A DNA stretch of 41,373 nucleotides from Bacteroidia bacterium. Its GTDB lineage: Bacteria; Bacteroidota; Bacteroidia; Bacteroidales; Azobacteroidaceae. Position numbers and translations under genes: made by a program. Below are positions 34,127-41,373 of the stretch, piece after piece. The DNA is taken from the NCBI GenBank assembly GCA_026000155.1, contig BNYG01000024.1, positions 1 to 41,373 of the forward strand, in the 5' to 3' direction. The notes below the pieces were generated by a model. It saw only the letters and a list, made by a program, of their open reading frames with translations, was not told the origin of the DNA and searched no databases. Position 1 is the stretch's first letter; the number at the start of each line of letters is the position of its first letter.

Positions 34127-35398
34127 ATGAAAACGGATGTATTATTAGGATTACAATGGGGAGATGAGGGAAAAGGCAAAATCGTAGATGTGCTAACCCC
34201 GGATTATGATATCGTAGCTCGTTTTCAAGGGGGACCGAATGCCGGCCATACCCTTGAATTTGAAGGACAAAAATATGTTCTCCGCTCCATTCCGTCCGGG
34301 ATTTTCCAGGGAGGAAAAATAAATATCATCGGCAACGGCGTAGTCTTGGATCCTGCCCTTTTCAAAGCGGAAGTAGAAGCGCTGGAAGCTTCCGGTCACG
34401 ATTTAACCCAACGACTGTATATTTCCCGGAAAGCCCATCTGATTCTTCCCACCCATCGTTTATTGGATGCTGCTTACGAAGCGCAAAAAGGCGTAGGAAA
34501 AATCGGAACGACCGGCAAGGGAATCGGTCCGGCCTATACGGATAAAATAAGCCGTAACGGATTGCGAATCGGTGATTTAGACTACAATTTTGAAGTAAAA
34601 TATCAAGCAGCGATTGCCCGTCATAAAACTTTATTGCGTCAACTGAATTTCGAATACGATTTGGCTGCATTGGAAAAAGACTGGCTGGAAGGCATCGAAA
34701 GCATCAAACGGTTTAAACGGATTGATAGCGAACATTTTATTAACAAAGCGCTGCTGGAAGGAAAAAATATTCTGGCAGAAGGCGCCCAAGGCACCATGCT
34801 GGACATTGATTTCGGTTCTTATCCTTTTGTCACCTCTTCCAATACCATTGCCGCCGGCGCCTGTACAGGTTTGGGCGTAGCGCCTTCCAAAATCGGCGAA
34901 GTCTATGGCATTTTCAAAGCCTATTGCACACGGGTCGGAAGCGGTCCGTTTCCATCGGAATTGTTGGACGAAACCGGACAAAAAATGCGGGACATCGGTC
35001 AGGAATACGGTTCGGTAACCGGAAGACCACGCCGGTGCGGCTGGATTGATTTGGTAGCGCTTCGTTATGCGATTCAGATTGACGGAGTGACCCATTTAAT
35101 CATGATGAAAAGCGACGTATTGGACACGTTCGATACCATCAAAGCGTGTGTAGCTTACGAAATTGACGGACAGGAAACGGAAGATTTTCCGTTTGAAATT
35201 AACGATACGGTAAAACCGGTCTATGTGGAATTAGCCGGTTGGAAAACAGATATGACAAAAATGCAGTCGGAAGATGAATTTCCGGAAGAATTTAATGCCT
35301 ATCTGTCATTTTTAGAAGAAGTATTAGGCGTAAATATCAAAATTGTTTCCGTAGGACCGGACAGAGAGCAAACAATCATCCGTTATAAAGAAGAATAA
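34127..35398 (+). CDS. purA: Adenylosuccinate synthetase
   Basis: This cytoplasmic enzyme joins IMP and aspartate using GTP, the first committed step to AMP. It has 423 residues, the normal length. Visible signatures are the GTP-binding start QWGDEGKGKIVD (from about 10), QGGPNAGHTLEF, the IMP loop GIGPAYTDKISRNGLR, and EVYGIFKAYCTRVGSGPFP. The C-terminal guanine-recognition part (MMKSDVLDTFDTIKACVAYE) is intact. The start MKTDVLLGLQWGDEG is canonical. It follows the fur-like gene by 10 bases. With purL at the other end of the window it gives two purine genes that are not in one operon. Confidence 0.97.
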   Translation: MKTDVLLGLQWGDEGKGKIVDVLTPDYDIVARFQGGPNAGHTLEFEGQKYVLRSIPSGIFQGGKINIIGNGVVLDPALFKAEVEALEASGHDLTQRLYISRKAHLILPTHRLLDAAYEAQKGVGKIGTTGKGIGPAYTDKISRNGLRIGDLDYNFEVKYQAAIARHKTLLRQLNFEYDLAALEKDWLEGIESIKRFKRIDSEHFINKALLEGKNILAEGAQGTMLDIDFGSYPFVTSSNTIAAGACTGLGVAPSKIGEVYGIFKAYCTRVGSGPFPSELLDETGQKMRDIGQEYGSVTGRPRRCGWIDLVALRYAIQIDGVTHLIMMKSDVLDTFDTIKACVAYEIDGQETEDFPFEINDTVKPVYVELAGWKTDMTKMQSEDEFPEEFNAYLSFLEEVLGVNIKIVSVGPDREQTIIRYKEE

Positions 35399-35474
35399 CT
35401 TTTTTGGTGCAAAATTTGTTATTTACTTATTGAGATTGGTACGTAAATTTTTAACATTTAACATTTAATTAAAA

Positions 35475-36170
35475 ATGGCAATTTATTGGATTTTATTTAT
35501 AGGAATCGCTTTAGTTAGCTGGCTTGTATCCAGCAATTTAAAAAACAAAGAAAAGAAATATTCCCAAATCCCCTTGGATAATGGAATGACCGGAAGGGAT
35601 GTGGCGCAAAAAATGCTGCACGATAACGGGCTTGACAATGTCAAAGTCGTGGCTACGAGCGGATTTCTCACCGACAACTACAATCCGGCGAATCAAACCA
35701 TCAGCTTAAGTGAAGCTGTTTATCGCGGTGATAATGTATTTGCAGCCGCTGTGGCAGCACACGAAACCGGTCATGCGCTTCAACATGCCACTGCTTATGC
35801 TCCGCTCAAAATGCGTTCGGCATTGGTTCCGGTGGTTAGTTTTTCGTCCAAATGGGTGACATGGATTTTACTTGGAGGCATGCTTTTAATGGGTAACGGT
35901 TCTAAAATCGGGCCTTCTATCCTGTTGGCCGGAATCGGCTTGTTTGCATTGACTACCTTGTTCAGTTTCATTACCTTACCGGTCGAAATCAATGCAAGTG
36001 TGCGGGGATTGGCATGGTTAAACCGTGCCGGAATAACTACTTCGCGCAACCATACGGCTGCCGAAGGAGCTTTAAAAGCAGCAGCTTATACCTACGTGGT
36101 AGCAGCGCTGAGTTCATTGGCGACTTTACTGTATTATCTAATGATTTTCTTGGGAGGACGCAGGAACTAA
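35475..36170 (+). CDS. Membrane zinc metallopeptidase, YugP family
   Basis: A 231-residue membrane protein of the neutral zinc metallopeptidase (peptidase_Mx2/YugP) family. The HExxH motif is AHETGHALQ with His96, Glu97 and His100; a downstream Glu in LPVEINASVRGLAWL is the likely third ligand. Membrane segments occur at about 2-20, 117-139, 149-169 and 205-229. The substrate is unknown; the family is thought to act in membrane protein quality control, by analogy only. It heads an operon with the bifunctional nuclease gene (one base between stop and next start) and the reductase gene. The gap of 76 bases before it has no promoter that I would call with confidence. Confidence 0.88.
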   Translation: MAIYWILFIGIALVSWLVSSNLKNKEKKYSQIPLDNGMTGRDVAQKMLHDNGLDNVKVVATSGFLTDNYNPANQTISLSEAVYRGDNVFAAAVAAHETGHALQHATAYAPLKMRSALVPVVSFSSKWVTWILLGGMLLMGNGSKIGPSILLAGIGLFALTTLFSFITLPVEINASVRGLAWLNRAGITTSRNHTAAEGALKAAAYTYVVAALSSLATLLYYLMIFLGGRRN

Positions 36171-36171
36171 C

Positions 36172-36753
36172 ATGATTCGATTAAGAATTCTGGGAATAAC
36201 GTTCAGCCAGGTACAAGCGGGGGCATACGCTCTGATTTTAGCGGAGGAAGGCGGAAAAAGAAGGATACCGATCATTATCGGGACTCCGGAAGCGCAATCC
36301 ATTGCTATCTTCTTGGAAGGATTAAATCCTCCGCGTCCCTTAACCCACGATCTTTTTATTACGTTTGCTCAAGCCGTGAATGTCGGATTGAAGCAAATCA
36401 ACATTCATACATACAGCGACGGCATTTTCTTTTCCGAAATAATCTTTGACAACGGAGGAAAAACATTCCGTCTGGACGCGCGGACTTCGGATGCGATTGC
36501 ATTGGCTGTCCGTACCCAGGCGCCCATCTTTATTACGGAAGAAATTATGAAAGAAGTCAGTATCCTTACAAATGATGAGGATGATGATTTCTGGGACGAT
36601 ATCGAAGAACAACCGGAGAAAAAAAGCCGGATTTCTTTCGAATCCATGAATCTGGAAGATCTTCAAATTCAATTAAATGAGGCGATTGCAAGTGAAGATT
36701 ATGAAAAGGCCTCATCTATTCGCGATTTAATCAATCAAAAATCATCCAAATGA
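36172..36753 (+). CDS. Bifunctional nuclease family protein (DUF151) with UVR motif
   Basis: A 193-residue protein. Residues about 1-130 are a DUF151/bifunctional nuclease domain (LILAEEGGKRRIPIIIGTPE, RTSDAIALAVRTQAPIFITE). A strongly acidic linker follows (DEDDDFWDDIEEQ), then a C-terminal UVR-type helical hairpin (LEDLQIQLNEAIASEDYEKA and on) like that in UvrB/UvrC, usually a protein-interaction element. The domain order is common in Bacteroidota. Nuclease activity was reported for a plant family member; the bacterial role is not settled. ATG 36172 starts one base after the preceding stop, and its own stop overlaps the next ATG by 4 bases, so translation is probably coupled. Confidence 0.87.
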   Translation: MIRLRILGITFSQVQAGAYALILAEEGGKRRIPIIIGTPEAQSIAIFLEGLNPPRPLTHDLFITFAQAVNVGLKQINIHTYSDGIFFSEIIFDNGGKTFRLDARTSDAIALAVRTQAPIFITEEIMKEVSILTNDEDDDFWDDIEEQPEKKSRISFESMNLEDLQIQLNEAIASEDYEKASSIRDLINQKSSK

Positions 36754-37667
36754 AAAACATTACAATTGCTAACACCGGTCTCACATCCTCGAATATCGTT
36801 ATGGGATGTATGCGTATCAATTCTCTTTCGCTTTCTGAAATTGATGGCTTGGTAAAAACCGCTTTGGATCAAGGAATTAACTTTTTTGATCATGCCGATA
36901 AATATGGGGGAGGAGCCTCCGAAACGCTTTTTTCGCAAGCCATCGGAATGAATAGCCGGCTTCGGGAAAAAATGATTATCCAAAGCAAATGCTGTATCCG
37001 GCAAGACTTTTACGACGCTTCCAAAGAATATATTTTAGAAGCTGTGGACGGTAGTTTGAAACGCTTGCAGACGGATTTTCTGGATATTCTTTTATTGCAC
37101 CGTCCGGATGCGCTGATCGAACCGGAAGAAGTCGCCGAAGCGTTTGAGATACTCCATTCTTCCGGAAAAGTAAAATATTTCGGCGTTTCCAATTACAACC
37201 CGATGCAAATAGAACTGCTCAAAAAGTATGTTCCTTTCCCGTTGGTTATCAATCAATTGCAATACAGTGTGGTTCACACTCCAATGATTGATGAAGGCAT
37301 GGCAGCGAATATGGCAATCAATCAGTCCATCGAACGCACAGGGCATGTATTGGATTATTGCCGTCTGAATGATATCACCATCCAGGCTTGGTCGCCTTTC
37401 CAAAAAGGATTTTTTGAAGGACCTTTCTTCATGGATCCCAAATATGTTACACTGAACAAAGCGCTCACCGACTACGGTGAAAAATACAATTTGCATATAA
37501 CCGGAGCCGCCGTGGCCTGGATTACCCGCCATCCGGCCAATATGCAAGTAATATTGGGAACGACCAAACCCGAACGGCTCATTGCCGCTTGCCAAGGTTC
37601 GGATGTCCCCATGACTCGCCAAGAATGGTACGGCATTTACAAAGCCGCCGGAAATATGATTCCGTAA
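36750..37667 (+). CDS. Aldo/keto reductase, YdhF-like
   Basis: A 305-residue NAD(P)H-dependent oxidoreductase with a TIM barrel. The catalytic tetrad is complete: Asp47 in FFDHAD, Tyr52 in KYGGGASE, Lys80 in IIQSK and His117 in LLLHRPD. Cofactor-side sequence near the end (ILGTTKPERLIAACQG) matches the family. Substrate specificity cannot be read from the sequence. Its start overlaps the preceding gene by 4 bases, making it the third gene of that operon. Downstream lies a repeat-rich gap with convergent rpiB. Confidence 0.93.
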   Translation: MKNITIANTGLTSSNIVMGCMRINSLSLSEIDGLVKTALDQGINFFDHADKYGGGASETLFSQAIGMNSRLREKMIIQSKCCIRQDFYDASKEYILEAVDGSLKRLQTDFLDILLLHRPDALIEPEEVAEAFEILHSSGKVKYFGVSNYNPMQIELLKKYVPFPLVINQLQYSVVHTPMIDEGMAANMAINQSIERTGHVLDYCRLNDITIQAWSPFQKGFFEGPFFMDPKYVTLNKALTDYGEKYNLHITGAAVAWITRHPANMQVILGTTKPERLIAACQGSDVPMTRQEWYGIYKAAGNMIP

Positions 37668-37684
37668 GAAAAAAGAAAAGACAT

Positions 37685-37711
37685 CTGTCATGGCGGGCTT
37701 GACCCGCCATC
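37685..37711. repeat. Family A variant palindrome
   Basis: CTGTC followed by ATGGCGGG-CTTGA-CCCGCCAT, a G/C variant of the family A core, then CCCATGATGTCCGTTAA, which is the same inner segment found in the hairpins at 24667 and 27118. It is a half element in the gap between the reductase and rpiB. Confidence 0.8.
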
Positions 37712-37755
37712 CCATGATGTCCGTTAAACACTAATGATGCAAGACATTGAATAAT

Positions 37756-37943
37756 AGTGATTAACGACTATCGGCAGATGTCTCGGCTTCGCTCGACATG
37801 ACGATGTCATTTGGGGGACAAATAAGAGAGTGGAAAAGGATTGGAAGGCGAAGCCTTCCAATCCTTTTCCACTCTCTCACAATAAAATACATCGCCGTCA
37901 TGTCGAGCGTAGCCGAGACATCTGCTGATAGTCGTTAATCACT
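37756..37943. repeat. Large nested palindrome between convergent genes
   Basis: The outer arms run AGTGATTAACGACTATCGGC... inward from 37756 and the matching ...GATAGTCGTTAATCACT up to 37943, about 50 bp each with two mismatches and a small indel. They include GTCTCGGCTTCGCTCGACAT, a repeat type of its own. The inner element at 37825-37877 is a perfect 25-bp stem (AGAGAGTGGAAAAGGATTGG onward) with a 3-base loop. The 323-base gap 37668-37990 holds no gene. It may act as a two-way transcription stop, though it has no terminal T-run. Confidence 0.9.
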
Positions 37944-37990
37944 TATACGGGTGTGACTAAACACAGGTTTTTACCAGTGGTCCTTTATCT

Positions 37991-38461
37991 TTAGACATCC
38001 TCATTTGGTTCAAGAGGTATTGCCTCAATCCGTTCCTCATGCCGTCCTCCTTCAAAAGGAGTATGCAGAAAAATATTGACCATCCGTTCCGCCTCATCCA
38101 TCGACAGGAAGCGTCCGGATAAAGCTAGTACGTTGGCGTCATTGTGTGAACGCGCCAAACAAGTGATTTCCTCATTCCAGCAGAGAGCCGAACGGATAAT
38201 CGCGTGTTTGTTCAATGCCATATTGATGCCGTTGCCCGAACCGCAAACCGCTATTCCCCGCGAAACTTCTCCGTTTTCGATGGCTTCCGCCAGTTTGTGT
38301 CCGTAGGTAGCGTAACTAACGCTTTCGGTTGTATAAGTTCCGTAATCAATATGCGGAATCTCTTTTTTATCCAGCAATACCCGGATAAATTCTTTCATTT
38401 CGTAGCCTGCATGATCCGATGCAAGACCTACTCGCTGTTGCGTGATTTGATCTGCTTCCAT
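37991..38461 (-). CDS. rpiB: Ribose 5-phosphate isomerase B
   Basis: A 156-residue cytoplasmic enzyme interconverting ribose 5-phosphate and ribulose 5-phosphate in the pentose phosphate pathway. RpiB features: LASDHAGYEMK with Asp16/His17, the catalytic Cys73 in CGSGNGINMALNK, and SHNDANVLALSGR with His106/Asn107. The cysteine fits RpiB rather than the allose isomerase variant only in part; substrate preference is inferred. It starts 2 bases after the transketolase stop, so both are one operon and the functions match. Confidence 0.95.
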   Translation of the reverse strand: MEADQITQQRVGLASDHAGYEMKEFIRVLLDKKEIPHIDYGTYTTESVSYATYGHKLAEAIENGEVSRGIAVCGSGNGINMALNKHAIIRSALCWNEEITCLARSHNDANVLALSGRFLSMDEAERMVNIFLHTPFEGGRHEERIEAIPLEPNEDV

Positions 38462-38463
38462 TT

Positions 38464-40488
38464 TTACAACATTGCTTTTACTTGTTTATAGACATTCTCG
38501 CCGGTAAATCCCAATTTTTCGTCCAATACTTTGTAAGGCGCTGAAAATCCGAAAGATTCCAATCCCCAGATTTTTCCGTTGTTGCCGACCAAACCCAAGA
38601 GATTAACCGGTAAACCGGCTGTCAATCCGAAGACTTTCTTTCCCGGAAGGATGACCGAATCCTGATATTCTTTCGATTGACTACGGAATAAACCTTCGGA
38701 AGGTACGGAAACGATCCGTACTTTGATTCCGTCTTTTCGCAACAAAGCGGCGCCTTCTACCAAGGTGGACACTTCCGAACCGGACGCCAATAAAATCACA
38801 TCGGCATGACCGTCACATTCCACTACATAGCCGCCTTTTTCCGCTTGCAGAGCTTCTTCGTAACGATTGGTCTTTGCCGGTAAATCGGTGATATTCTGTC
38901 GGGAAAAGATTAATCCTGTGGGTGTTTGGGTATTTTCCAATGCCAATTTCCAGGCAACGGTGGTTTCCTGAACATCCGCCGGACGAAGCACCAGCATCGA
39001 ATTGTGTCCTTTGTGGTTTTTCAATTTTTCCATCAAACGGATTTGCGCTTCCTGTTCCACCGGTTCGTGGGTCGGACCGTCTTCTCCTACCCGAAAAGCA
39101 TCGTGCGTCCAGATAAATTTCACCGGAAGTTCCATTAAAGCAGCCATACGTACAGCCGGTTTCATATAATCGGAAAAAACGAAGAATGTTCCGCAAGCCG
39201 GAATGACGCCGCCGTACAAAGCCATCCCGATACACAAACAAGCCATGGTCAATTCGGAAACGCCGGATTGCAAGAAAGAGCCGGAAAAATCATCTTTCGT
39301 AATGGCATGGGTTTGTTTCAAAAAGCTGTCCGTTTTATCGGAGTTCGATAAGTCGGCAGAGGTAACAATCATGTTTTCAATGTGTTGAGCCAAGTAGCCC
39401 AAAACAGTAGCCGAAGCGGCGCGAGTAGCTTGTCCCGGTTTTTGCTGAATAGCCGCCCAATCAATTTTCGGTGATTTATCGTACAACCAGGAATGTAATT
39501 TCGCAGCCATTTCCGGATTCGCTTTTGCCCAGGCTTCTTCTTCCTTTATTTTCTGATCCACGATTTTCCGCAATTCTTCTTTTCGTTTAGCATATAATTC
39601 TTCTACATCCGGAAAAATTTGGAAAGGATTTTCAGCATCTCCGCCCAATTGTGTAATACTATCGGCATAACTTGCTCCGCATTCGCCCAACGGCATTCCA
39701 TGCGTAGCGCAATTCCGCTCAAATGAACTTCCGTCTGCTTTGACAGCGCCTTTGCCCATAATCGTTTTTCCGATAATCAGTGTCGGACGTTCTTTTTCCG
39801 TTTGCGCATCACGGAGCGCCTGACGGATAGCGCCGGCATCATTTCCATTGATAGTCACCACTTTCCAGCCCCAGGCTTCGTATTTCTTTTGCGTATCTTC
39901 GCTGGTCACCGCATCCGTGGAGGTAGAAAGTTGAATGTCGTTGGAATCGTAAAACATAATCAGGTTGTTCAATCCCAAATGTCCTGCCATACGACCGGCG
40001 CCTTGTGAAATTTCTTCCTGAACACCTCCGTCTGAAATATAAGTGTAGATTTTTTGATCGCTCGTCCGTTGGGTTTTTGCTTGCAGGAATTTAGCTGCAA
40101 TGGCGGCGCCTACGGCGTAGGTATGTCCTTGTCCCAATGGACCGGACGTATTTTCGATGCCGTGCAGCACATCTACTTCCGGATGTCCCGGCGTGATGCT
40201 TCCCCATTGGCGGAACTGTTGCAAATCGTCCATTGTGAATTTACCTGCCAGTGCCAGAACGGAATACAACATCGGCGACATGTGTCCCGGATCTAAAAAG
40301 AAACGGTCCCTGCCCAGCCAGGTAGAATTAATCGGATCGAAGACTAAAAATTCGCTATATAACACATTGATAAAATCGGCTCCGCCCATCGCTCCACCCG
40401 GATGTCCCGATTTCGCTTTTTCAACCATAGAAGCAGCCAGGATACGAATATTGTCCGCTGCACGATTCATTACTGTTACGTCGTTCAT
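38464..40488 (-). CDS. tkt: Transketolase
   Basis: A 674-residue thiamine diphosphate enzyme of the pentose phosphate pathway moving two-carbon units between sugars. Seen: AKSGHPGGAMGGADFINVLY near the start, the TPP/metal site SDGGVQEEISQGAGRMAGHL with Asn in MFYDSNDIQL, THGMPLGE, the second domain TSADLSNSDKTD, and the conserved HDAFRVGEDGPTHEPVEQ. The first residue of the usual GDG is Ser here, which I recall as normal for Bacteroidales. The frame is open to 40572, but the extra 28 residues cross the promoter; ATG 40488 (MNDVTVMNRAADNIR) is the canonical start. rpiB follows after 2 bases. Confidence 0.96.
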   Translation of the reverse strand: MNDVTVMNRAADNIRILAASMVEKAKSGHPGGAMGGADFINVLYSEFLVFDPINSTWLGRDRFFLDPGHMSPMLYSVLALAGKFTMDDLQQFRQWGSITPGHPEVDVLHGIENTSGPLGQGHTYAVGAAIAAKFLQAKTQRTSDQKIYTYISDGGVQEEISQGAGRMAGHLGLNNLIMFYDSNDIQLSTSTDAVTSEDTQKKYEAWGWKVVTINGNDAGAIRQALRDAQTEKERPTLIIGKTIMGKGAVKADGSSFERNCATHGMPLGECGASYADSITQLGGDAENPFQIFPDVEELYAKRKEELRKIVDQKIKEEEAWAKANPEMAAKLHSWLYDKSPKIDWAAIQQKPGQATRAASATVLGYLAQHIENMIVTSADLSNSDKTDSFLKQTHAITKDDFSGSFLQSGVSELTMACLCIGMALYGGVIPACGTFFVFSDYMKPAVRMAALMELPVKFIWTHDAFRVGEDGPTHEPVEQEAQIRLMEKLKNHKGHNSMLVLRPADVQETTVAWKLALENTQTPTGLIFSRQNITDLPAKTNRYEEALQAEKGGYVVECDGHADVILLASGSEVSTLVEGAALLRKDGIKVRIVSVPSEGLFRSQSKEYQDSVILPGKKVFGLTAGLPVNLLGLVGNNGKIWGLESFGFSAPYKVLDEKLGFTGENVYKQVKAML

Positions 40489-40526
40489 GTAGTTTTTATT
40501 TTTGTTTGTTATTGATTTTTCATGAT

Positions 40527-40535
40527 GCAAATATA
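40527..40535 (-). promoter_or_regulatory. tkt-rpiB promoter, -7 box
   Basis: Minus strand TATATTTGC fits TAnnTTTGY, about 40 bases before ATG 40488. A TTTG lies 15 bases upstream (40554-40551), closer than the usual 19-21, so only the -7 box is called. Confidence 0.5.
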
Positions 40536-40602
40536 GGTAAAAAAATCGTACAAATAGTTTGAAACTATGCATACGATTTTTATTTTATAATTCTTGGAAG
40601 AT

Positions 40603-41085
40603 TTACGATGGAATCTTGGCAAGAATTTCAGATGGGCTAACATCTTTAGCCACAATCATTCCGTTTGAATCGATCAACCAATTATGAAAACCGGCTTTCA
40701 GTCGATACTTCTTAAAAGCATCTGAATTTTTTCCGTCCGGTTCATTGAATTGGCTCGCATCATCCAAATGATCTGTTTTAATAACTCCCTGGAACACAGC
40801 CGGATTTTCATCCAGTGAAATCGAAACCAAACGGATATTATCCGTTTTCGATTGGGAAATTACATGGTACATTTGGGTGTTTTCCACTCGGGATTGCGGA
40901 TTGGATGCCGCCCAAAACTGTACTAAAACATAAGCATTTCCTTTTAAATGAACACCTTGCAGATTAATTTCCGGGGCAAGATTACCCGGTTGAATACCCT
41001 CGGTAAGTTTGATTTCCTGTGTGCCGGCGCCAACATAAAGAAAGGCAATAGCCAATACGAGGGAAATCCGAATCAAATACCTCAT
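40603..41085 (-). CDS. Exported thioredoxin-fold protein lacking the CxxC motif
   Basis: A 160-residue protein with a signal peptide at about 1-21 (MRYLIRISLVLAIAFLYVGAG). The rest follows the TlpA/AhpC-like thioredoxin fold: GNLAPEINLQGVHLKGNAYV, VLVQFWAASNPQSRVEN, RLVSISLDENPAVF, and GFHNWLIDSNGMIVAKDVSP with the near-cis-proline region. At the place of the usual WCxxC stands AASNPQSR, without cysteine, so it cannot be a thiol oxidoreductase. Similar cysteine-free relatives occur in Bacteroidota; the role is unknown. It has its own strong promoter and a leader of about 105 bases with a small hairpin. tkt lies downstream on the same strand after 114 bases with its own -7 box. Confidence 0.8.
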   Translation of the reverse strand: MRYLIRISLVLAIAFLYVGAGTQEIKLTEGIQPGNLAPEINLQGVHLKGNAYVLVQFWAASNPQSRVENTQMYHVISQSKTDNIRLVSISLDENPAVFQGVIKTDHLDDASQFNEPDGKNSDAFKKYRLKAGFHNWLIDSNGMIVAKDVSPSEILAKIPS

Positions 41086-41129
41086 AACTCAATTTTTAGG
41101 TAAATATTATTAGCTGCATTGCTGCAACC

Positions 41130-41144
41130 CTCCGATTTTCGGAG
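41130..41144. other. Small hairpin in the leader of the thioredoxin-fold gene
   Basis: CTCCGA-TTT-TCGGAG, a 6-bp stem with a 3-base loop, 45 bases before the start codon in a leader of about 105 bases. No known riboswitch fits; a regulatory role is only a possibility. Confidence 0.35.
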
Positions 41145-41198
41145 ATTTATAGCCCTTTTCTTCGCCAAGAAACAGGTTCAACTATTAATAAAACACCG

Positions 41199-41230
41199 CA
41201 AAGGTAGGAAAGGTTGACGAGAAAACCAAA
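41199..41230 (-). promoter_or_regulatory. Promoter of the thioredoxin-fold gene
   Basis: Minus strand TTTG at 41230-41227, exactly 20 bases, then TACCTTTG at 41206-41199: a full match to TTTG-N19-21-TAnnTTTG. The transcript should start near 41192. Confidence 0.75.
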
Positions 41231-41240
41231 TTTAGCCCGT

Positions 41241-41260
41241 TTTACCCAGGGCAAACGCAT
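41241..41260 (+). repeat. IS terminal inverted repeat, left end
   Basis: TTTACCCAGGGCAAACGCAT, matching the minus strand of 114-133 with one mismatch. It marks the left tip of a second IS copy that continues past the window. Confidence 0.6.
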
Positions 41261-41373
41261 TTAAGAATTAACAGTTATTAACAATACAGGAGTAGAAACT
41301 CCCGTAAGAGTTTCGTATTATCATAATTCTTCATTATGTTTGTATTGTTAATGTTTTTGAAAGGCGGATTTAC
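41247..41373 (+). mobile_element. Left end of an insertion sequence (same IS as at the left edge)
   Basis: From the terminal repeat to the window end no clear coding start is visible, so this is probably the IS leader. It holds a 12-bp inverted repeat ATTAACAATACA (41277-41288) with TGTATTGTTAAT (41341-41352), and inside it GAAACTC-CCGTAA-GAGTTTC (41295-41314). Such nested hairpins at IS ends can block incoming transcripts. The orientation equals that of the left-edge copy. Confidence 0.55.

Noticed and set aside
40489..40572. Longer N-terminus for transketolase
   Set aside because: The 28 added residues are translated promoter region (rich in Asn/Lys) and do not resemble the family; ATG 40488 is canonical.
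1..41373. tRNA, rRNA or known riboswitch
   Set aside because: I saw no tRNA-like cloverleaf, rRNA sequence or recognisable riboswitch in any gap; a covariance-model scan would be needed to exclude small RNAs fully.

Overview
This window is a chromosomal segment of a member of the Bacteroidota, most likely Bacteroidales. The protein sequences look Bacteroidales throughout. Promoters follow the Bacteroidota pattern (TTTG, about 20 bases, TAnnTTTG), start sites lack Shine-Dalgarno sequences, and there is a remnant with a probable type IX secretion sorting tail. The genus cannot be fixed from the sequence alone.

Layout. Both window edges run into an ISAs1-like insertion sequence: the last 36 codons of a transposase plus a terminal inverted repeat on the left (1-133), and the matching terminal repeat on the right (from 41241). 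Next comes a housekeeping block: purL and alaS on the minus strand, with an M23 peptidase and a MerR regulator divergent from alaS. A KilA-N gene and a broken leucine-rich-repeat gene follow. The large central block, 9447-30026 on the minus strand, encodes one tripartite exporter: a TolC-like outer membrane protein, an HlyD/MacA-like adaptor, seven MacB/FtsX-type permeases and, last, one LolD/MacB-type ATPase. On the plus strand beyond it lie a GxxExxY nuclease-like gene and a two-component system (NtrC-type response regulator, membrane histidine kinase). The right part is housekeeping again: a Fur-family regulator with purA; a zinc peptidase, bifunctional nuclease and aldo/keto reductase as one operon; then tkt-rpiB and a thioredoxin-fold lipoprotein-like or secreted protein on the minus strand.

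How the parts work together. A strong sigma-54 promoter (30059-30074) lies just upstream of the tolC-like gene. About 75 bases further upstream are two GTGC-N6-GCAC dyads exactly 21 bp apart, as expected for an NtrC-type activator. The neighbouring response regulator has the matching architecture, so the kinase/regulator pair probably switches on the exporter operon. The substrate is unknown.

A second theme is an unusual load of short palindromic repeats of at least four families. They fill most gaps in the exporter operon, bracket individual genes, and supply the start codon of the response regulator and the stop codons of two genes. Two families are inserted in frame inside the essential genes alaS and purL. 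One family (B) flanks the GxxExxY gene on both sides.
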